Assembly: GCA_963975245.1 (NCBI GenBank)
Contig: CAXBFJ010000002.1
Span: 310,001 to 374,000, forward strand
DNA: 64,000 nucleotides
Direction of reading: 5' to 3'
Source of the DNA: Panacagrimonas sp963975245
Lineage (GTDB): Bacteria; Pseudomonadota; Gammaproteobacteria; Nevskiales; Nevskiaceae
Of this stretch, positions 35,730 through 44,332 are shown piece by piece. Numbering within the stretch: the stretch's first letter is position 1; every line of letters begins with the position of its first letter. Made by a program: the position numbers and the translations under genes. The notes under the pieces were generated by a model. It was not told the origin of the DNA, made no database searches, and was given only the letters and a program-made list of their open reading frames with translations.

Positions 35730-36748
35730 GTACGGGTCCACTTGAACATGCAGGCGCCCAGGCCAAGACACACGCCAGTCGTTAGGAGCAGGATCACGAT
35801 GGGGTAGCCCAGATCCTGAATGCCGGCGCCATCCAGCATGATGCCGCGCGCCGCATTCAGAAGGTGTGTCAGCGGCAGGCATTCCGCCATCAACTGGACA
35901 AATCGGGGTGCGCCGTCGAGTGAAAAGAACACGCCGGACAGAATCATCATCGGCGCGCTCAGAATGTTGAGAAGGCCGCCGGAAATCTCCTCACTCGAGA
36001 CGCGCGCGGCCACCAACAGGCCCATGGATGTGAGCGCCATGGCGCCCAACGCAGTGATCAGCAGAAGGTCCCAATAAGATCCGGCCATCTCGAAGTCCAG
36101 GAACAAGTCGCAGGCGACATACATCATCACCGTGGCCATCATCACCACGATCATGCGCGAGGCTATCTGTGCAGAGATGAACTCCATGGCCGTCAACGGC
36201 GTCGCCTGCAGGCGTTTCAAATGCCCGCTCTTGCGATAGCGCACGATGACAAAGCCTACACCCCATAGGCAGGAAAACATGATGTTCATGCCCAGAATTC
36301 CTGGCATGACCCAGTCCACGTACCGAACGGCGCGGCCAGAAACTTCCTGTCTCTGCAGGGGCGTCCCTGCGCTCGACATCAGAAGCGCCTCCAGTACTTG
36401 TCCCTTTCCGGATTCGGGATTGCGCCAGTAACGGGCAGGTGCCGTGCTCATGTCCAGCAACAAGTCGATGCGATGTCGCGCAATCTTGGCGATGGCCTTT
36501 TCGCGGTCTGGCTCGGCATGAAATTGAATCTGCCGGGTGTCGTCAAAAGGGAGCGTCTGCGTCGAGAGTTTTCCCTCGCTAATGACGCCCACCTTGAACA
36601 GCGGACGTGGCGGGCCAGAGAAAATAGCCGCGAAGCCCAGCACCATCAGGATAGGCACCACCAGATTCCAGGCCAGTGCCGGACGGTCGCGCAGGAACTC
36701 GACACTGCGTACCCAGCAGGCCGCGGCAAATCGACGCAAAGAGAACAT
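35726..36748 (-). CDS. ABC-2 type transporter permease
   Basis: A 340-residue inner-membrane protein with an N-terminal helix (ALAWNLVVPILMVLGFAAIF), an extracytoplasmic domain (about 45-155) and five to six C-terminal helices, the layout of ABC-2 exporters. NILSAPMMILSGVFFSLD near residue 260 is typical. It shares one base with the ATPase gene upstream and four with the aminopeptidase-like gene downstream, so the three form one operon. The substrate is unknown. Confidence 0.9.
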   Translation of the reverse strand: MFSLRRFAAACWVRSVEFLRDRPALAWNLVVPILMVLGFAAIFSGPPRPLFKVGVISEGKLSTQTLPFDDTRQIQFHAEPDREKAIAKIARHRIDLLLDMSTAPARYWRNPESGKGQVLEALLMSSAGTPLQRQEVSGRAVRYVDWVMPGILGMNIMFSCLWGVGFVIVRYRKSGHLKRLQATPLTAMEFISAQIASRMIVVMMATVMMYVACDLFLDFEMAGSYWDLLLITALGAMALTSMGLLVAARVSSEEISGGLLNILSAPMMILSGVFFSLDGAPRFVQLMAECLPLTHLLNAARGIMLDGAGIQDLGYPIVILLLTTGVCLGLGACMFKWTRT

Positions 36749-37626
36749 CAGTTGCGCAGCTCCTTGCCGGTCAGTTCAAGAAAGAGATCGTCGAGAGAAG
36801 GCGGTCGTTGATGCAGTTGGCTCAGGTCGGTTCCTGCTGCAAGCAGCTCCGAGAGGACCGCGTTGACGTTCCGGGTGCGAATCTCGATGCCGCTCTCGCT
36901 GCTTCGCGTCGCGAAGGACCAGGGCTGCTCACTCAAACTGCCATGCGGAAGCGCCAATACCGTCTCGTTGAAGTGCTCAGCCAGCAACGCCTTGGGGGTG
37001 CCGCGCGCAATGAGCTTGCCATGATCCATGATGCCCACCTCATCGCACAGGGCGTAGGCTTCTTCCATGTAATGTGTGCTCATCACGATCGTGCGACCTT
37101 CTTTCTTGATGTCTGAAATCAGATTCCAGAAATTGCGTCGCGCCTGTGGATCAAGACCCGTGGTGGGTTCATCCAGAAAGAGCAGGGCAGGGTCGTTGAT
37201 CAGTGCGATGGCAAGCAATGCGCGCTGGCGTTGTCCGCCCGAGAGTTCGCGGGTGTCGCGATCAAGAAATTCTTCGAGGCGGCATCGCTCGATCAGTTCT
37301 TCCATGGATCGCCGTCCGCTGTACAACTTGGCGAAGAAGCGCAGGTTCTCGCGGACAGTGATGAAGTCCTGCAGGGCGGTGGTCTGAAACTGGATGCCGA
37401 TGTGTTCGCGATAAGCTTCATCCAGCGGCTTGCCGCGAAACAGGATGGTTCCTGAGTCAGGCGCGCAAAGCCTCTCCAGCATCTCAATCGTGGTGCTCTT
37501 GCCGGCACCATTGGGGCCAAGCAAACCAAAGCAGCTGCCCTCGGCAATATCCAGGCTCAGGCCGTCCACGGCGCGGACACCCGGATAGTGTTTGACCAGA
37601 TCAATGGCCTGCAACAGTGCTTGCAT
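36748..37626 (-). CDS. ABC transporter ATP-binding protein
   Basis: A 292-residue ABC ATPase. It has Walker A (GPNGAGKST), signature ELSGGQRQRALLA, Walker B LLFLDEPTTGLD and the switch His (MSTHYMEEA). It drives the ABC-2 permease encoded next to it. ATG 37626 is preferred over an upstream in-frame TTG at 37647. The C-terminal 60 residues form the extra domain common in drug/lipid-type ABC-2 ATPases. Confidence 0.93.
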   Translation of the reverse strand: MQALLQAIDLVKHYPGVRAVDGLSLDIAEGSCFGLLGPNGAGKSTTIEMLERLCAPDSGTILFRGKPLDEAYREHIGIQFQTTALQDFITVRENLRFFAKLYSGRRSMEELIERCRLEEFLDRDTRELSGGQRQRALLAIALINDPALLFLDEPTTGLDPQARRNFWNLISDIKKEGRTIVMSTHYMEEAYALCDEVGIMDHGKLIARGTPKALLAEHFNETVLALPHGSLSEQPWSFATRSSESGIEIRTRNVNAVLSELLAAGTDLSQLHQRPPSLDDLFLELTGKELRN

Positions 37627-37753
37627 AACTGATTGGGGACCTTGCAAGTAGATGAACGATGCGTCGACGGATCACGGCTGATCCGATCAGAGCAGGCACT
37701 AGTTTAGAGGGCCGAGATTTCCGCGGTGTTGCCCAAGCCCGTAACATCCTGTC

Positions 37754-38365
37754 ATGCCGCCACGTTCCCCCGCTGTCGATACTGCGCTCAGCGCCCTGAT
37801 CGGCGAAATTGAGGCCTGCACCATTTGTGCTGGGCAGCTTCCGCTGGGGCCGCGCCCGGTGGTCAGCTTGGGCGCCGAGGCCCGGGTGCTCATCATCGGA
37901 CAGGCGCCGGGTACGCGCGTCCATGCCAGCGGGGTGCCTTGGAACGATGCCAGTGGCGCGCGTTTGCGAATGTGGATGCAGATCGATGCAGCCCGGTTCT
38001 ACGATGCGAACCGAATCGCGATCATGCCCATGGGATTCTGCTATCCGGGGCGTGGGCGCAGTGGCGATCTGCCGCCGCGGCCGGAGTGTGCACCGCAGTG
38101 GCACGAACGCATATTGGCGCGCCTGCCCAATATCCGCCTGACTCTTCTGATCGGCCAGTACGCGCAGGCCCGCTACCTGCAGGATGGCAGCAGGAAGCTG
38201 GAAGACAATGTGCGTGATTACGCACGGCACTTGAGAGCCGGCTTGCTCCCGCTGCCGCATCCCAGTCCGCGAAACAGCTTGTGGATCAGACGCCGACCCT
38301 GGTTTGAAGAAGACGTCATCCCGGCGCTTCGCGCTGCGCTGTCGGCGGCGCTGGCGCAGCCTTGA
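37754..38365 (+). CDS. Uracil-DNA glycosylase family protein (Fe-S type)
   Basis: A 203-residue protein of the family 4/5-like uracil-DNA glycosylases. Cys22 and Cys25 (CTIC) near the N-terminus, plus GFC and PEC separated by 15 residues, give the C-X2-C...C-X15-C spacing that binds a [4Fe-4S] cluster. Catalytic motif 1 is GQAPG (family 4 has GEAPG) and motif 2 is HPSPRN. It should remove uracil or a related base from DNA. It is divergent from the ABC operon and convergent with the RND gene, with only 13 bases between. Confidence 0.85.
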   Translation: MPPRSPAVDTALSALIGEIEACTICAGQLPLGPRPVVSLGAEARVLIIGQAPGTRVHASGVPWNDASGARLRMWMQIDAARFYDANRIAIMPMGFCYPGRGRSGDLPPRPECAPQWHERILARLPNIRLTLLIGQYAQARYLQDGSRKLEDNVRDYARHLRAGLLPLPHPSPRNSLWIRRRPWFEEDVIPALRAALSAALAQP

Positions 38366-38378
38366 TGGCCGCAGCTTC

Positions 38379-41300
38379 TTAGTGCGTCGCCTCGCGTGGC
38401 GGTGAAGGCACGCGGAACCAGGCTGCGTACATCGCTGGCAGGAAGATTAGCGTCAATACAGTTGCGGCAATTAGGCCGCCCATGATCGCCACCGCCATCG
38501 GTCCGAAGAAGACGCTGCGGGACAAGGGGATCATCGCCAGGACTGCTGCCATTGCTGTCAGCGTGATCGGGCGGAATCGCCGCACTGTCGCTTCAATGAC
38601 CGCTTCGAAAGGTGAGCGACCCTGTTCCAGATCCTGATTGATCTGATCGATCAGGATCACACTGTTGCGCATGATCATGCCGAACAGAGCGATGGTGCCG
38701 AGCATGGCAACAAAGCCGAAAGGATCATTGAAAAGCAGCAGGAAGACCGCCACGCCGATAATACCCAGCGGTGCAGTCAGGAATACCATTGTGGACAGCG
38801 AGACGCTCTTGAGCTGCATCATCAGGATGGTGAACACCGTGATGACCAGAATAGGCATTTGCACGTTGACGCTGTCCTGGCCGGACGCCGCGTCCTCCAC
38901 GGTGCCGCCCACCTCAATGCTGTAGCCCGGTGGCAGCTGCGCCCGAATCTTCTCGATCTCCGGTGCCAACTGGGCAACGACGGTTGGCGGCTGGATATCC
39001 GGGTAGATATCGGCGCGTGCGGTGATGGTGGGTATCCGGTCGCGTCGCCACAGGATTCCGTCTTCGAAGTCGAAGGAAATATTGGCAATCTGCGCCAGCG
39101 GGATGTTGCCGCCATTGGCTGAAGGTATAGACAGACTGGACAGCAACTCGAGGTGTTCGCGCTCATGTGGCGGCCCGCGCATCACAACCGCGATCAGCTC
39201 ATTGTCTTCACGATAGTGCGTCAGCGTGGTGCCATTGATAGCCGTTTCCAGCAGCTGCGAGAGGGTTTCGGTGCTGACACCGAGGCTGCGAGCGCGGTCC
39301 TGATCAATGTCCAGCTTGATGATCTTGGACGGCTCTGCAGTATCCAGGTGAACGCCGTCGGTGTAGACATTGGCGCGCAGCAATTCCTCAATCTTGTGCG
39401 CGTGCTCGCGTGCCACGTCTCGATCTGGGCCGGAAACACGGTACTGAAGCACGTAGCCAACCGGTGGTCCGTTCTCCAGGCGATTAATCCGCCAGCGCAG
39501 ATGGCTGAACTCGCGCGGGAGAATCTCCAGCAGTTCTGCGCGAATGTCCTCGCGTGCTTGCAGGCTCTCGGTATTGAGCACGAACTGGGCAAAGCTCGCG
39601 GCCGGCAACTGTTGATCCAGCGGCAGGACAAAACGCGGTGCGCCGCTACCGATGTAGGCGACGTAACTTTCAAGCCCTTCAATGTCTTCGAGGATGCCTT
39701 CGAGCTTGTGAGCCGAAGCCTCGGTATCAAAAGTAGACGCGCCTTCTGGTAGTTTGAGATCAACCAGAAGCTCAAGGCGTGTCGATGAGGGGAAAAACTG
39801 CTGCTGCACGGTTGAAAACAGAAATACGCTGACCACAAACGTGGCGAGTGTTGCTGCAATGGTGAGCCAGCGGTGACGCACGCAGGTTTCAAGAAAGCGC
39901 CGGAAGCGGTTGTAGAAAGGGGTGTGATACACCGCGTGCTCATCGTGTGCAGCACCGTCTTCGGATAGCCCTTTCTCAGGAAGAATCTTGTACCCCAGCA
40001 GGGGCACGAAGATGACTGCGGCCACCCAGGACAGCAGCAGTGACAGCGATACCACCTGGAAGATCGAGATGGTGTACTCGCCGACGCTGCTCTGCGCCAG
40101 TGCGATCGGCAGAAATCCGGCGGCAGTAACGAGGGTGCCGCTGAGCATCGGGAACGCAGTGCTCGAATACATGAAAGCAGCAGCCTTGACCCTGTCGTAA
40201 CCCTGCTCCAGTTTCACCGCCATCATCTCCACCGCGATGATGGCATCGTCTACGAGCAGGCCCAGAGCAATCACCAGGGCGCCCAACGAGATCTTGTGCA
40301 AGCCGATATCGAAGAGCTTCATGACCGCGAAGGTCATGGCCAGCACGAGGGGAATCGAGAGCGCGACGACCAGACCAGTGCGCACGCCCAGCGACAGGAA
40401 GCAGACGGCTAGCACGATGATGACAGCCTCGGTCAGCACCTTGATGAACTCGTTGATGCCGCGCGTCACGGCGCGCGGCTGATCGGCCACGCGAGACAGA
40501 CTCATGCCCAGGGGGACTTCGCCATTGAGTTTGTCGAAGGCCTGGTCGAGCTGCTTGCCAAGGCGAATGATGTCGCCGCCTTTTTCCATCGACACGGCGA
40601 TGCCAATGGCCGTCTCGCCGTTGAAGCGCATGCGCGGTGCAGGCGGGTCCTGATAGCCACGATAAATCTGTGCGACGTCGCCGAGGCGGAAAGTGCGCCC
40701 TTCCCAGGTGATGGGGACATTTCGCAGCTGTTCCAGCGAATTCAATCCGCCGTCGACGCGCAGATAGATTTTGTCGGTTGCGGTATCAAAGTCGCCCGCT
40801 GGCGTGATGTTGTTCTGGTGAGCCAGCGTCTCGGCGATCAGGGTTGGCGGAATGCCGAGCTGGTCGCGCCGCGTATTCGCTACATCAATGTAGAAGCGCT
40901 CTTCCTGCAGGCCAATGAATTCCACCTTTGCCACGTCATTAACACGCAAGAGGCGTTCGCGAATCTGGTCTGCGTAATCCTTGAGTTCGTCGTAGCTGAA
41001 ATGCTCACCCTGCAAGGCGTAGATGTTGCCGAAGGTGTCGCCAAACTCGTCATCAAAAGCCGGGCCAATCACCCCAGCGGGCAGGGTGTGGCGAATATCG
41101 CTGATCTTCTTGCGAACTTCGTAGTAGTTGTTCGGCATCGACTCTGCCGGAAGGTCTTCGCGGAAGAGCACGAAAACCTGTGATTCGCCGGGGCGCGAGT
41201 AGGAGCGCAGGAAGTCCAGCGAATTCAGCTCCTGAAGCTTTTCCTCGATCTTGTCGGTCACCAGCCGGTCCACTTCGTCGGGTGTCGCACCCGGCCAAAT

Positions 41301-41456
41301 GGTGCGGACCACCATCACGCGGAAGGTAAACGGGGGGTCTTCGGACTGGCCCAAATTGAAGTAGCCCCAGACGCCCAGCACGCCAAGCAGCACCATGAGG
41401 TAGGTCACCAGTGGGCGATTGCTCAGAGCCCACTCGCTGAGATTTACTCTGGACAT
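38379..41456 (-). CDS. RND efflux transporter permease
   Basis: A 1025-residue inner-membrane pump of the AcrB/hydrophobe-amphiphile group. It has the usual 12-helix layout with two large periplasmic loops. The proton-relay pair in helix 4 is Asp403-Asp404 (LLVDDAIIAVEMM). The C-terminus (FFGPMAVAIMGGLIAATVLTLIFLPAMYA) is typical. It starts 9 bases after the adaptor gene. No outer-membrane channel gene is nearby, so it must use a TolC-like protein encoded elsewhere. Substrates are unknown. Confidence 0.93.
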   Translation of the reverse strand: MSRVNLSEWALSNRPLVTYLMVLLGVLGVWGYFNLGQSEDPPFTFRVMVVRTIWPGATPDEVDRLVTDKIEEKLQELNSLDFLRSYSRPGESQVFVLFREDLPAESMPNNYYEVRKKISDIRHTLPAGVIGPAFDDEFGDTFGNIYALQGEHFSYDELKDYADQIRERLLRVNDVAKVEFIGLQEERFYIDVANTRRDQLGIPPTLIAETLAHQNNITPAGDFDTATDKIYLRVDGGLNSLEQLRNVPITWEGRTFRLGDVAQIYRGYQDPPAPRMRFNGETAIGIAVSMEKGGDIIRLGKQLDQAFDKLNGEVPLGMSLSRVADQPRAVTRGINEFIKVLTEAVIIVLAVCFLSLGVRTGLVVALSIPLVLAMTFAVMKLFDIGLHKISLGALVIALGLLVDDAIIAVEMMAVKLEQGYDRVKAAAFMYSSTAFPMLSGTLVTAAGFLPIALAQSSVGEYTISIFQVVSLSLLLSWVAAVIFVPLLGYKILPEKGLSEDGAAHDEHAVYHTPFYNRFRRFLETCVRHRWLTIAATLATFVVSVFLFSTVQQQFFPSSTRLELLVDLKLPEGASTFDTEASAHKLEGILEDIEGLESYVAYIGSGAPRFVLPLDQQLPAASFAQFVLNTESLQAREDIRAELLEILPREFSHLRWRINRLENGPPVGYVLQYRVSGPDRDVAREHAHKIEELLRANVYTDGVHLDTAEPSKIIKLDIDQDRARSLGVSTETLSQLLETAINGTTLTHYREDNELIAVVMRGPPHEREHLELLSSLSIPSANGGNIPLAQIANISFDFEDGILWRRDRIPTITARADIYPDIQPPTVVAQLAPEIEKIRAQLPPGYSIEVGGTVEDAASGQDSVNVQMPILVITVFTILMMQLKSVSLSTMVFLTAPLGIIGVAVFLLLFNDPFGFVAMLGTIALFGMIMRNSVILIDQINQDLEQGRSPFEAVIEATVRRFRPITLTAMAAVLAMIPLSRSVFFGPMAVAIMGGLIAATVLTLIFLPAMYAAWFRVPSPPREATH

Positions 41457-41465
41457 GGCCTTGTC

Positions 41466-42563
41466 TCAGAGCGCAACGGGTTTGCTGCGATCAATCGGAC
41501 GCACCGGCATGTCTTTGCGCAAGAGATTCACGCCCGCGGTGACCAGTTGATCCGAGCTCGATATGCCGCCAGTAACGATGACCGCCTCTTCCAGATACTG
41601 CACCACGGTCACAGGCACCGGCTGCGCCAGTCCCTCCTGGGTGACGCGCCACACCACGGCCTGGTTGTCGTCGACCGCGCCCAGTGCCGTGCCCGGCAGC
41701 TGGAACAGCTGATCATTGCTGCTGCCCAGCGCCAGAACGGATGCAGTTGCTCCCAGTGCGACATCGGCGTCCGGGGCCATCAGGGTGACGCGGGCTTCGT
41801 GGGTGCGTGTTGTCCGGTCGGCTTGCGGCGTGATGTCTCGAATCTTGGCGGGGTAGGGCTTGCCGGGTTGGCTGTAGATTTCGATCAGCAACTGGCCGGC
41901 TGATTTCAGGGCTTCGACGCGACCTTCGGGGACGGAAATCTGCACTTCGCGCTCGCCGTCCGCAGCGAAATGAACAACAGGCTGGCCCGCCGCGACAACA
42001 TTGCCGACTTCAGCGTATACCTGAGTGATCACGCCGTCTCTGTCGGCCCGCAGTTTTGTGTAGGCCGACTGATTCTGCGCCAGCGACAACTGTGAACGGG
42101 CCTGCTTTTCGCGCGCCTGGGCGGCCAGCAGGGTATTGGTGCGCAGGTCTACGGCCGACTGCCCGACGTGGCCCTTGGCCTTGAGGTCGCGGTAGCGCTG
42201 TTCTTCGTTGCGCGCCAGCGTGACATCGGATTCGGCGGCGGCCAGCGCGGCACGGGCAGCGCTGAGATTGAGCTGCGCATCATCAGGATCGAGTTCGGCA
42301 ATGACGTCGCCGCGCTTAACCCGGGAGCCCAGCTCCACGAGGCGTCGGGAAATCTTGCCGGGCACTCGGAAGGACAGATCAGCCTCATTACGCGCACGCA
42401 GCGTGCCGGGAAACGATTCCGCACCGGCAGGACCGCTGAGGGTCTGCGGGTTCTCGACCACCACCAGACGCGGGCCCTTCTCCACCGGCGCGGGCTTCTC
42501 GCAAGCGCCGAGCAGCCCGGCGGCGATCAGCACGACGATGCAACTCTGGCGGTGGAGGTTCAT
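41466..42563 (-). CDS. RND efflux periplasmic adaptor lipoprotein
   Basis: A 365-residue membrane-fusion protein. ATG 42563 gives a clean lipoprotein signal (VLIAAGLLGAC, Cys20) and has AGGGG upstream; the frame otherwise opens at a TTG. It contains the lipoyl half-motifs (ADLSFRVPGKISRRLVELGSRVKRGDVIAELD), a coiled-coil hairpin (about 90-160) and beta-barrel and membrane-proximal domains. It links the RND pump to an outer-membrane channel. It is the first gene of the efflux operon and divergent from a TetR gene. Confidence 0.92.
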   Translation of the reverse strand: MNLHRQSCIVVLIAAGLLGACEKPAPVEKGPRLVVVENPQTLSGPAGAESFPGTLRARNEADLSFRVPGKISRRLVELGSRVKRGDVIAELDPDDAQLNLSAARAALAAAESDVTLARNEEQRYRDLKAKGHVGQSAVDLRTNTLLAAQAREKQARSQLSLAQNQSAYTKLRADRDGVITQVYAEVGNVVAAGQPVVHFAADGEREVQISVPEGRVEALKSAGQLLIEIYSQPGKPYPAKIRDITPQADRTTRTHEARVTLMAPDADVALGATASVLALGSSNDQLFQLPGTALGAVDDNQAVVWRVTQEGLAQPVPVTVVQYLEEAVIVTGGISSSDQLVTAGVNLLRKDMPVRPIDRSKPVAL

Positions 42564-42590
42564 TCTGGGCCCCTGCGACGGAATCAATTG

Positions 42591-42624
42591 GTGATTTACT
42601 GAACTGGATAGTACATTTAATCAC
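42591..42624. promoter_or_regulatory. Interrupted palindrome, candidate TetR operator
   Basis: In the 63-base spacer between the adaptor and TetR genes, GTGATT at 42591-42596 is mirrored by AATCAC at 42619-42624, with an inner ACT/AGT pair. It is centred between the two start codons, where a TetR repressor would control both genes. No binding data are implied. Confidence 0.4.
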
Positions 42625-42626
42625 TG

Positions 42627-43337
42627 ATGAATATGAATAAGACGAAATTGCCCAATGCATCGGATATCGACGGTGACGATGCGCAGCCGGTAGCAGGCAG
42701 CGCACGCGGGCGTCCAAAGGACCTTGAAAAGCGGGCGGCGATTCTCTCCGCGGCAACCGACTTGTTCACCGCGCGCGGACTCAACGGCGTCAGCATGGAA
42801 GCCGTTGCCCGAGCGGCCGGAGTCTCAAAAATTACAGTCTATAGCCATTTTCGCAGCAAGGACGAGCTATTCCGGGAGACGGTTTTCGCCAAGTGCAGGC
42901 AGCACTGGCCTGAGGCGCTGTTTGATGTGGGCAAGGCCACACCTCTGGAGACGCGATTGCGGCGCATTGCCACCGGTTTTCACGACCTTGTATTTGGCAG
43001 CGAAGTCCTCGACATGTATCGCCTGATGGCAGCGCAGTCCAGTGGCCCCAGCCGCTTCGGGCGCTTGTTCTGGCAATCCGGACCTGAACTCACCATGTCG
43101 CGATTCGCGGCAATTTTGGAGGCGGCGCACAAAGCCGGAGAACTCGAGGTACCTGACCCGGTTCGTGCAGCTACGCACTTCTTCATTCTCCTGAAGGGCG
43201 ACTTTCACATCAAATGTCTGGTGGGCGCGGCGCAGGCGCCGAGTCGGGCAATGCGCCAGCGCCACGCTGAGGATGTGATTGCCCTGTTTCTGAAGGCCTA
43301 TGCGCCAACTAAGCCGGGACAGGCGAGATCAGGTTGA
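42627..43337 (+). CDS. TetR/AcrR family regulator
   Basis: A 236-residue regulator with an N-terminal helix-turn-helix (GVSMEAVARAAGVSKITVYSHFRSKDELF, about residues 50-80) and a TetR C-terminal ligand domain (HDLVFGSEVLDMYRLMAAQ). It lies divergent from the RND operon and is the probable repressor of it. Its 3' end overlaps the convergent LysR gene by 29 bases. ATG 42627 is used; ATG 42633 is equally possible. Confidence 0.9.
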   Translation: MNMNKTKLPNASDIDGDDAQPVAGSARGRPKDLEKRAAILSAATDLFTARGLNGVSMEAVARAAGVSKITVYSHFRSKDELFRETVFAKCRQHWPEALFDVGKATPLETRLRRIATGFHDLVFGSEVLDMYRLMAAQSSGPSRFGRLFWQSGPELTMSRFAAILEAAHKAGELEVPDPVRAATHFFILLKGDFHIKCLVGAAQAPSRAMRQRHAEDVIALFLKAYAPTKPGQARSG

Positions 43338-44193
43338 TGAAGGCCTGAAGTGCCGGACTGGACCAAATGCCCTTGCGCAGAATGCGATAGAGCGGCCGGT
43401 GAATTCTCAGGCCCTTGATCGGCACCTGAACCAGACTGCTGGATTCGAGTTCGCTGCGTACGGCCGTCACTGAAAGAATCGCTGCGCCAATGCCGGTGAC
43501 AGCTGTGCGCTTGATCGCCTCTGTGCTGGCCAGCGTCATGCAAGGTCTGAGTGTGATGCCTTTCTCCGACAAGGCCTTTTCAGTCACGCTGCGGGTGCCT
43601 GACCCCGTTTCATGCATCAGGATGTCGTGCTGCGCCAGCTGGCTGGGCGACACTTGCTTTGCGCCTGCCAGTGCATGGTCCGGCGCAACGATGAGAATCA
43701 GTTCATCACGATCGAACACCTGATACTCAAGCAGGTCACTGCCGATGATGCCTTCGGCAAAACCGATATCAATTTCACCGGCGATGAGCCTGGATTCGAT
43801 GGTCGCCGTGTTCTCCACGTGCAGTGCAATTTCCACATCAGCGAACTCCCGGCGAAACCGGGCCAGCAGCGGTGGCATGAGATAAGCGCCGACTGTCCTG
43901 CTGGCGCCGATTTGCAGACGGCCACGCACGCCCATCTTGAGATCGCGGATGGCCGCCTCGGCCTCTTTCTCGGTGGCAATCAGGCGGTCCGCATGAGTCT
44001 GTAGCAAGCGGCCTGCATCGGTCAGGCGTACGCCGCGCGGCAGGCGATCAAACAGGCTCAGGCCCAGGCTTGATTCGAATTCGGCCAGCTGCTTGGACAC
44101 GGCGGACTGACTGATCCTGAGTTTGCGCGCGCCGGCGCTGACGCTGCCGGCCTGCGCCACGGCCTGAAAAATACTGAGGTGATTGAGATTCAA
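43309..44193 (-). CDS. LysR family regulator next to cysD
   Basis: A 294-residue LysR-type regulator. The HTH region is HLSIFQAVAQAGSVSAGARKLRISQSAVSKQLAEFE and the rest is the usual co-inducer domain. It looks like the CbbR/CysL group more than CysB, because CysB proteins carry a different HTH. The TTG at 44193 gives the normal LysR start (LNLNHL); an ATG at 44241 would add 16 residues that overlap AT-rich promoter DNA. It is divergent from cysD-cysNC, so control of sulfate activation is likely. It overlaps the TetR gene tail to tail. Confidence 0.85.
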   Translation of the reverse strand: MNLNHLSIFQAVAQAGSVSAGARKLRISQSAVSKQLAEFESSLGLSLFDRLPRGVRLTDAGRLLQTHADRLIATEKEAEAAIRDLKMGVRGRLQIGASRTVGAYLMPPLLARFRREFADVEIALHVENTATIESRLIAGEIDIGFAEGIIGSDLLEYQVFDRDELILIVAPDHALAGAKQVSPSQLAQHDILMHETGSGTRSVTEKALSEKGITLRPCMTLASTEAIKRTAVTGIGAAILSVTAVRSELESSSLVQVPIKGLRIHRPLYRILRKGIWSSPALQAFINLISPVPA

Positions 44194-44207
44194 GTGGCGT
44201 AGTATAG

Positions 44208-44228
44208 ATATGCAGAAAATATATGCAG
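44208..44228. promoter_or_regulatory. ATATGCAG direct repeat in LysR-cysD spacer
   Basis: ATATGCAG occurs at 44208-44215 and 44221-44228, 13 bases apart, in an AT-rich block reaching to about 44262. Position and AT content suggest the divergent promoters and a LysR binding site. The repeat spacing is close to one helix turn plus three bases. Confidence 0.35.
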
Positions 44229-44332
44229 TGTATGAAAACAATCTATTTTATTTATATCACAAACTGCCGTAGCCTTGCCGGCTTGTTCGGCTCATCCGCA
44301 ATCCGCGCAGCCATCTGGAGACCACGGCACAC

